Assembly: GCA_947088765.1 (NCBI GenBank)
Contig: CAMUHU010000003.1
Location: 1-55,034 of the forward strand
DNA: 55,034 nucleotides
Source: an uncultured Clostridium sp.
Lineage (GTDB): Bacteria; Bacillota; Clostridia; TANB77; CAG-508
Reading direction: 5' to 3'
Within the stretch, counting starts at the first letter, position 1, and each line of letters starts with the position of its first letter. The notes below the pieces were generated by a model. The model was not told where the DNA came from. It made no database searches and worked only from the letters and a program-made list of their open reading frames with translations. A program made the translations under genes and the position numbers. This document shows positions 51,401-55,034 of the stretch, one piece after another.

Positions 51401-54039
51401 AAATAACAATAACAGACTATGATGAAAGCGAAACAGAAATAATAACAAAAGAAGTAGAAAACTACTATGAAGAAACAAAGACATATAAGATAATAGTAAG
51501 TAGAAACCTAAGAGAAACAGAAGTAACAGTAAAAGCAAATGCAAGTAACATAGAAATAGATGGAACAGAAAAAACAAGCATAAGCAAAAGCTTAACTGGG
51601 GAAGGAACAACAAAAATAGCAATAAAATTAACAGCAAAAGATGGAAGCCAAGAAATCAGATACTTAGAAATAATACAACAATCAGGAGAAACAGGAATAC
51701 AAACAGTAGAAGTAGATGGAACAAAAATAGAAGCAAACCAAGCAGGAAACTATGAAGCAACAGTAACAAATGAAGTTGACCTATCAGAAGTAAAAGTAAT
51801 CCTGAATGAAAAAACTTCAAAAATATCAATAAACGGAGAATTAGAAAAAACAAGGCAAAGTACAACAAACATAAGCAAAGGACAAAACAGAAAACTAATA
51901 ATCCCATTAAAAGTAACAGCAGAAGACGGAACAACATACACATACACTTTAACCCTAAACATATTATCACACGACACAACAGTAAAAGAAGTACAAGTAA
52001 ACGAAGAACAAGCACAAATAAGCAATCCACAAGAAGAAACAAAATATACAGCACAAATAGGAAAAAAAGAAACAGAAGCAAAAATAGAAATAACAGCAGG
52101 AGTACCATATTCAACAGTTAGTCATATAGCAGAAGAAGGAACAGAAATAGCACAAAAAGAAAAGTTAATCTTCACAATAGACTGTAGCAACTTAGACCAA
52201 GAAACATATCAAACAACCTTCAAAATAACAGCAGAAGACGGAACAGAAAAAGAATATGAAATAGAAATAACAAGAAAAACAGATGATAGCACAATAAAAG
52301 CTGTATATATAAACGACAAAGAGACAGAACCAAACCAAGGAAACCAAAACTATGAAGATGGAACATACTATGCTATAGTAGAAGAAGAAACAGCAAAAAT
52401 AAAAATAGAAACAAACGATAAAAAAGCAACAATAGAATACAACGGAAAAATAGGAAAAAATACCCTAGAACAAACAATAGAACTAAACAAAAACGGCCCA
52501 ATAACAGAAATACCAGTAAAAATAACATCAGAAGAAGGAACAGAGAATCAGACAACAATCTATATAGAAAGAATAATAAACGAAGACAACAGCCTAAAAG
52601 AAATCTATGTAGAAGGAATATTAATAACACAAAACGAACAAGGAAAATATGAAGCAAACGTATTAGACACAAACGAAAGTCCAACAGTAAAAGCAATAAC
52701 AACAAACGAAAATGCATATGTAAGGATAGGACTAGGACAAGAAGAGAAACACTTAACAGAGCAAAAAGTAACCCTATCAAACAACAAACAAACAATAATC
52801 CCAATAACAGTAAAATCACAAGCAGGTCAAACAAAAATAACATACCTATATCTAAATAAACTATCAACATCAGTAGCGCTAGAGCTAGTAACAGTAAATG
52901 AAAAAGAACAGAACTACTATGAAGAAGCAACAAACACATACAGATTTGTAGTAGACAATGAAACAACAGAATTTAACCTACAAGTGATAGCAGAAAACGA
53001 AGCAACAGACCTAGAATATGAAGGAGCAAATAAAGGAAACACAATAGAAGAAACAATAACAATAGGAAGGGGAGAAGATGGAAGAACAATAAAAATAAAA
53101 GCAAAATCAGAAGCGGGAACCGAAAAAGAATACACAATAGAAATAGCAAGAACATCAAACAATGCAAACCTAGAATACGTAAAAGTAGACGGAGAAGAAA
53201 GACAAGCAGATAAAACAAACAAAGAAAGTTACACAGTAAACATCAAAGCATTTGCAACAGAAGCAGAAATTGAAATAAAAACAGAACACAGTTATGCAAC
53301 AGTAAAAATAGGAGATAACCCAATAAAAACAGGAAAAGACAAACAAACAATAAGTAATCTAGAAGAAGAAACAACAATAATCCCAATAGTAGTAACAGCA
53401 GCAGATGGAAAAACAATAAAAACATACAACATAATGTTAAAAAGAACAGGAACAAAACTAGAAGGAAAAATAATAACTGAAAACATAAACAACAGACACA
53501 AAGGAGAAATAAGTATATACTTAACAGAAGACACAAGAGAAATAGGAGATGAAAAGAATCCAAGAGAACTAAAAAGAAAAATAGAAACAAACGAAGACGG
53601 AACATTTGAAGTACTACTAGAAGAAGGAACAATCTGTGACATAGTAATAAGCAAAAAGGGATATCTAACATACATGATAACAAACATAGAAGTAGAACAA
53701 GAAACAATATATGTAGGAGAGATATATTTAACAGCAGGGGATGTAGCAGAATCAGGCGAAATAGAAATAGATGACTTAGTAGACTTAAACGATAATTATG
53801 GGGTAATTATCACAGAAGCAAACAGAGAAGAAAAGGAAATCTATGATTTAAACGGAGATGGAAGAGTAGACATGTTAGACAGAAATATCCTAAAGAAGAA
53901 CTATGGAAAAATAGCAGAAATAATTAAATGGGTAAAACCAGAAGAAGTAGTAGAAGAAATAATAGAAGAAGTAGTAGAGAAACAAGAAAAAACAGCAGAA
54001 AAACCAAAAATACAAGAGGAAATACCAACAGAAAACTAA
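42376..54039 (+). CDS. Giant surface protein, segment 3 (RCC1, cadherin-like, dockerin-like)
   Basis: Residues 1125-5011 of the joined protein; the open frame begins near 42250 without a ribosome-binding site. Order: glycine-rich region to about 42910; alternating Big_2-like domains and RCC1 blocks (VWTWGTNEKGQLGLGNN, VYTWGLNKHGQLGIGNN) to about 48050; roughly 20 cadherin-like beta-sandwich repeats (pattern VKVKSEDGTEKEYTLKI) from 48330 to 53450, interrupted by a PDPGEN linker at 48959-49018; a carboxypeptidase-like sandwich; a dockerin-like pair with EF-hand DLNGDGRVDMLD near 53848-53883; and a glutamate-rich tail. No LPXTG motif. Likely secreted adhesin or scaffold; ligand unknown. Confidence 0.85.
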   Translation, partial: GRNWMNSITIGEGGRGTSYSGGSGSGAANSDGSSGWAVTSGAGSSVGGAGGNGVVGSNNGSGYGQISIGGTGNPTGSYQTYRESAVNYVERRGTGGLLILYTNDLYNEGTISAQGVASSTASLSNSYGRVDPGGASGGGSINIFANKIKNTNIITAEGGVATTQNSTGGAGGNGTVTINELGSVLNYPKKEIGLKIEEEYKIDESKLWYVKLNEIQTEDLKLGNLIYETEDETIAEVDETGKIVAKGKGQTKIKITDEDNGYSTYITVKVTVEGEREAGVKAGKDFVVALKENGTVWTWGTNEKGQLGLGNNANTVGAHCNVPVQIKTSEGKELNNIKQIEAGENSAIALDEEGKVYTWGTELTGIQKVEGLINIEKINSYKENFYAIDKEGNAYIWGKGYDKPTKLETEIKIEDIKGEIFLGEDGRIYFIKDSQKPVIYLNGISKIDVGEDHYVFLTVEGRVYSIGKGEVGQLGKPNYIEGKIPNLVKTEEAYLEKVKEISAGNKTGMAVTEEGKVYVWGDNTNGKLGIEGTKVYNAKEITKVQDKDGKELSIKEMEIVEGGTNNSYIGDKEGNVYSVGINDKGQLGVGDNLQRKTFTKVGKIEIKAEPEEIKVGKGETKEIAIIVTNGFNLKKDTTEEQKIEAKSTNEKEVEVEEIEGINNNGIANIKDSKPNYKITGNKIGRVNIVATSGEYTGNIWVNVVNEEKAEASAKVENGKGFTIALKANGTVWGWGTNENGQLGIGNNITQNNEPTQIEIPERIIDISSGESHVIALDCKGNVYTWGLNKHGQLGIGNNTTYKQPTKINLENIEKVIAKGNRTYAINKEGKVYAWGEKYGKVPSLLNIPENVIDIGKEYYLTAEGKIKKIIDNSEIDTNEKIEQMAEGEDHVLLLGKTGKIYSYGQNTYGQLGIGNITTTMPVYTLTLDNIIEISAGDRYSIAVDKQGKAYTFGINGNEQLGQNNEMENGGILESKNPIEKQDIEGIERVEAGYTHTSVYTKEGKVYTWGEGEQGQLGTGKIEEKWEAQKVGKDILKTNTNEIIIEEEESYEIKGRINNFNLFNEKEAEIEYEILDGSMAYLDKETGKVMAIQEGRTTVIAKEKGTENKAIISLRILEKGTKPETIDILIEPQVATAGSHTTMLKVDGSVWTYGIGKYGELGTGKEETTDEPVKAIFPEGTKIIKIAVGENHNLALDSVGNVWTWGRNNYYQQGNSGAENILIPTKIEGLTNIKDIECGNNTSYAIGKEGQVYSWGQNGCGEGGIGSYTSKITINQAKGITDAIDIKAGKNHAIIQKSTGEIYITGSNLNGELGLGNETRKTNEFTKIENLGTVVAIGAGENHSLAIKEDGTVWGWGSNINGELALGNSTKITTPQQIPNLENIKYIDGGKGYSIAINNQGEMYTTGANESGEQGNGSKTGTNTYKKLETIGNVMQASGGKGHTVILKKDGTVWACGDYTQGNEEVKSKIKSEIPVQVGNDETGIKETEITIAKEETKTIGENCAYEFNLIKQDKNFANTLTFESANEEIAEVNAKGQITGKRIGTTRIKATSDKEGKKYSILVKVVEEKGQVAPKVEGGEKFASILKADGSIWTFGYNGDGRLGVGENVSKDIPTKTNIIATYKDIKVGKNFIIALRQDGTVWSVGNNENGQLGNGTTQNKNKLSQISSLRGIQEIEAGENYCIAKDNLGIIYVWGNNQNGQLGDISKGKTILTPIKTDIGNQRILDISAGKDQTIYITAKGQIIGQGKLVNGEIEEIKNPIKAEIGKDEITILTVEGEIYKYKNGEITKENLENVIDIRSQNENIIYQVADEKVYVKGQNQEGQLGTGNTNITEEPTQVNIHGQNTFGIGIGNSNTYIIENTGNVYASGNNEYGSIGNGTRQNTNEHTLVGNRKFIVEPESKIMKTKDTEEIEIQKDSFNVFGNKVISNEEYEWESDNEEIIETEAGKLTAKAEGTAHITITDKVTGENTKITRIVIDQEIDRILEIKVDKATAKLAEDSTEQEIKYKVKVITDKNTGTLQIKTHETTDRISIDGGQNWSNNGTLIQEIDIPEKQTEIEITIGIQNNEGQYETEYKYKLTIEKQTDDVKLKEITAETTNEQGEASLIKAKAINITTYRIELEKGTKIQEIKATANSNQSYISIDGKEYAIYEQTKEIQTEENENKEIKIVVKSEVGTEQEYTLLIAYKAEGGENPDPGENPDPGENPDPGEEPEINYNTDVGIDRIYVSNGDEVTEATLQKDGTYLVKVPENYEQVNVTGKARYVKAQVQVNETGIYVEKQDTQEITLQEGTTQVKIKVKSEDGTNEKEYILKIQKQSSNTKLLSIEIDGDKNVIKGEDGNYHYTLTDPTNQVEIKAKTEDEKAQIKIETGEYKQHETTKQEKIVSRQTEIKIKVKAEDGKVEEHTLIIEGLPDNTNLEKVIVNEKEATYKEGKNRYEIRLDDEELNIEAIAIDKLAKVQFVGEELEGIGRSTIAITKQKGETTVKVKVTSQNGLETEIYTIAILEKSANNKLDMIKVNGEIVEEKEDGSYYIGINHNEPQIQVEATAEDNYAITTINEVTQNNYIATKTENIEEGKTIYSYTIKVEAENGEIAEYNLTVEQLEGKTNIIKVLVGEEEINLNEATLQEDGTYYYKTNRIEEGYVKIELESEKSTVSINNIEGSLQKVSLPEERNEIAIKVKAEDRTEKEYKLIIEKISSSTEIKEITGEGIIETQIEENIAYVSVDEELESIDLKVVLKYEQAQLKQEGEENYETKEIIRTIDLTGKEENEPIAIKLNIKAEDGTEKEYTISIIKEANLELKDVIVNEETLIYDKEQERYEKQVNNGNKPQITITTSNPKQTIQLLNEQRTILATGTGTLTTTQTLGATNLTTKYIIKVISNKGEENGADERELWITQKSAETGITYVKVDSLGTSLSTDKTTYTSRVSGKEKYPIEIKLKDVKAEVRVEDLEGNILIDKQTGILKGELEVKDGQTKEYKIVVTSENGNEKEYKLKIERISSIVEIEQITITDYDESETEIITKEVENYYEETKTYKIIVSRNLRETEVTVKANASNIEIDGTEKTSISKSLTGEGTTKIAIKLTAKDGSQEIRYLEIIQQSGETGIQTVEVDGTKIEANQAGNYEATVTNEVDLSEVKVILNEKTSKISINGELEKTRQSTTNISKGQNRKLIIPLKVTAEDGTTYTYTLTLNILSHDTTVKEVQVNEEQAQISNPQEETKYTAQIGKKETEAKIEITAGVPYSTVSHIAEEGTEIAQKEKLIFTIDCSNLDQETYQTTFKITAEDGTEKEYEIEITRKTDDSTIKAVYINDKETEPNQGNQNYEDGTYYAIVEEETAKIKIETNDKKATIEYNGKIGKNTLEQTIELNKNGPITEIPVKITSEEGTENQTTIYIERIINEDNSLKEIYVEGILITQNEQGKYEANVLDTNESPTVKAITTNENAYVRIGLGQEEKHLTEQKVTLSNNKQTIIPITVKSQAGQTKITYLYLNKLSTSVALELVTVNEKEQNYYEEATNTYRFVVDNETTEFNLQVIAENEATDLEYEGANKGNTIEETITIGRGEDGRTIKIKAKSEAGTEKEYTIEIARTSNNANLEYVKVDGEERQADKTNKESYTVNIKAFATEAEIEIKTEHSYATVKIGDNPIKTGKDKQTISNLEEETTIIPIVVTAADGKTIKTYNIMLKRTGTKLEGKIITENINNRHKGEISIYLTEDTREIGDEKNPRELKRKIETNEDGTFEVLLEEGTICDIVISKKGYLTYMITNIEVEQETIYVGEIYLTAGDVAESGEIEIDDLVDLNDNYGVIITEANREEKEIYDLNGDGRVDMLDRNILKKNYGKIAEIIKWVKPEEVVEEIIEEVVEKQEKTAEKPKIQEEIPTEN

Positions 54040-54046
54040 AAAAACA

Positions 54047-54078
54047 AGGGGCACAAATGTGCCCCTAAATTTTTTTTC
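54047..54078 (+). terminator. Terminator of the giant gene (palindrome family)
   Basis: AGGGGCACA-AA-TGTGCCCCT followed by a run of eight T. It shows that a GGGGCAC...GTGCCCC palindrome can serve as terminator. Confidence 0.85.
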
Positions 54079-54171
54079 TTTACTTTATTTCCCTAAGAAA
54101 ATCAGAGAATTTTGATAAATTTGTTACAAAAAAGATATAAAAATTTAAAATAAAAAACAAAACCTAAAAAT

Positions 54172-54383
54172 AGTGCTTTCCGCAAGGCTGTAGAAAACGC
54201 TTAGAAATTGAGACAAATCAGTATATTGAAATAGGTAGTTAAATCTTTATATAATATATGTAGTGAAAGAAACAAAAAATATAAAAAGAAAAAACTTATT
54301 ATGTTCTTTTTATACTTTAACTATATATTATTAAACATTCACTATTCATTATTCACTAATATAAAATAACGGAGGTACTTATA
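54172..54383 (+). promoter_or_regulatory. Conserved leader of the tandem paralogue
   Basis: TTTCCGCAAGGCT at about 54178, promoter TTGAAA (54226-54231), 18 nt, TATAAT (54250-54255), and a near-identical final 110 nt ending CGGAGGTACTTATAATG. Counterpart of 38788-39001. Confidence 0.65.
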
Positions 54384-55034
54384 ATGAAGAGAAGTAAGAA
54401 ATACGTAAAAAAATTGAAGAGTAGAATACAAGTATCTACACTTGGTATGGCTACAATATTAATGTTAATTGCAATAGGCAAATTAACAGGAATTTCTATG
54501 CCAATAAATACTGCAAAAGATATTGCACAAACAAAGCTATTAGCAGAAGAAAGTACAACACAAGGGGAAGAAAAAAATATAGAAAATAGAGAAAGCACAG
54601 AAGGTACTCAAGTCTCAAAAGTAACAATAGCAGAAGATGGAGCAATAGAATGTGATAGTATAGTACAAGGTGTAAGAGATAGTGAATTAGGAAATGGAAC
54701 ATATACATTTAGAGTAAAAGGAAACATAAATGGAACAAATGAAACAAAAAACTACAAAGTAGAATTAATAAATTATTATGATGACGTAACATATTCACTA
54801 GATGCAGGACAAACAAGTAAAACAGTAAGTCTAGGAGATAGTACTACAGAATACAAAATGCTAGTAGTAAAATACCATAAAAACTTAACAATAGATTCAG
54901 GAGTATATGTAACAGCAACAGCAGTATCAAACTTAACATACAAAAAAGGAATGTACTTATGTGTAATGGGAGAACTAAGAAATAGTGGAACAATAAGTAT
55001 GACAGCAAGAGGAACATATAATCAAGCAGGAGAA
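54384..55034 (+). CDS. Second giant surface protein, N-terminal part (runs off the window)
   Basis: 217 residues visible, open to the window edge. The start MKRSKKYVKKLKSRIQVSTL is identical to the first gene, followed by a variable acidic stretch (EESTTQGEEKNIENRESTEG) and the conserved beta domain (VELINYYDDVTYSLDAGQTS, YLCVMGELRNSGTISMTARG). It ends at NQAGE, about 45 codons before the position equivalent to the CGG site. Ribosome-binding site GGAGG. Confidence 0.88.
   Translation, partial: MKRSKKYVKKLKSRIQVSTLGMATILMLIAIGKLTGISMPINTAKDIAQTKLLAEESTTQGEEKNIENRESTEGTQVSKVTIAEDGAIECDSIVQGVRDSELGNGTYTFRVKGNINGTNETKNYKVELINYYDDVTYSLDAGQTSKTVSLGDSTTEYKMLVVKYHKNLTIDSGVYVTATAVSNLTYKKGMYLCVMGELRNSGTISMTARGTYNQAGE

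Larger units (their letters stand above)
39002..54039 (+). other. Joined coding region: one 5,011-residue protein through two +1 shifts
   Basis: 15,038 nt less two skipped bases equals 5,012 codons including stop. All three frames are open up to, and only up to, just past each CGG, and the domain order is continuous across both. The N-terminal beta domain and glycine-rich region occur twice (39209-40330 and 41860-42910), suggesting internal duplication of about 2.6 kb, site included. The alternative is three truncated genes, but segments 2 and 3 lack start signals. Confidence 0.75.

Noticed and set aside
1..55034. tRNA or rRNA genes
   Set aside because: I saw no cloverleaf with the conserved GGTTCGAATCC-type arm and no rRNA landmark on either strand, although a by-eye search is not exhaustive.

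Overview
The window is AT-rich chromosomal DNA from a member of the Bacillota, most likely an uncultured gut Clostridia. It carries spo0A, a spore photoproduct lyase homologue, a B. subtilis-type PurF, a cdaA diadenylate cyclase, Shine-Dalgarno sequences of the AGGAGG type, and very strong use of A-ending codons (ATA, AGA, ACA, GGA). I cannot assign a genus.

Layout. (1) 0.2-2 kb: purF, then a small foreign-looking gene. (2) 2.2-12.5 kb: a nitrate/sulfonate/taurine-type ABC uptake operon (ATPase, permease, solute-binding protein). Its ATPase gene is cut in two by a 5.5-kb serine-recombinase element (about 2839-8368) that carries a HEPN/MNT toxin-antitoxin pair, an M24-like protein, a broken MazF gene, an XRE regulator and the recombinase. 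A DUF4143-type ATPase gene sits between permease and binding protein. The 3' end of the operon is a 127-bp tandem repeat. (3) 12.5-25.9 kb: housekeeping and sporulation-lineage genes: ruvA, rarA, two half-size TSUP genes, cdaA, an HI0933-type flavoprotein, a YigZ protein, spo0A, a DUF6688-like membrane protein, splB-like, and a FAD/Rieske oxidoreductase. (4) 26-32 kb: two copies of a small type I toxin-antitoxin-like locus, murA-walJ, and pyrF-pyrK-pyrD, with the second toxin locus lying between pyrK and pyrD. (5) 33-38 kb: the str operon rpsL-rpsG-fusA-tuf, then a RelE-type pair whose toxin is frameshifted. (6) 39-55 kb: a giant surface protein locus with RCC1, Big_2-like, cadherin-like and dockerin-like regions, followed by the start of a tandem paralogue with a near-identical leader.

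Main observation. Five +1 frame changes occur in the window: three in the serine recombinase and two in the giant surface protein. Every one lies at an in-frame CGG codon followed by A, and skipping the C restores a conserved glycine (GGA) and the family sequence. In a by-eye check of the other coding frames I found only three further in-frame CGG codons, all in short accessory genes of atypical composition (1644-2012, 5884-6270, 29124-29261); none was seen in the long native genes. Read this way, the recombinase is a continuous 518-residue protein and 39002-54039 encodes one 5,011-residue protein. CGGA may therefore be decoded with a +1 shift (as a four-base glycine codon or by stalling at a hungry CGG). 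A systematic sequencing artefact is the main alternative.

Dispersed non-coding repeats are common: a GTAGGGGC...GCCC palindrome family, often in facing pairs, a TTGC...GCAA hairpin family, and a 43-bp inverted repeat flanking the walJ-murA block.
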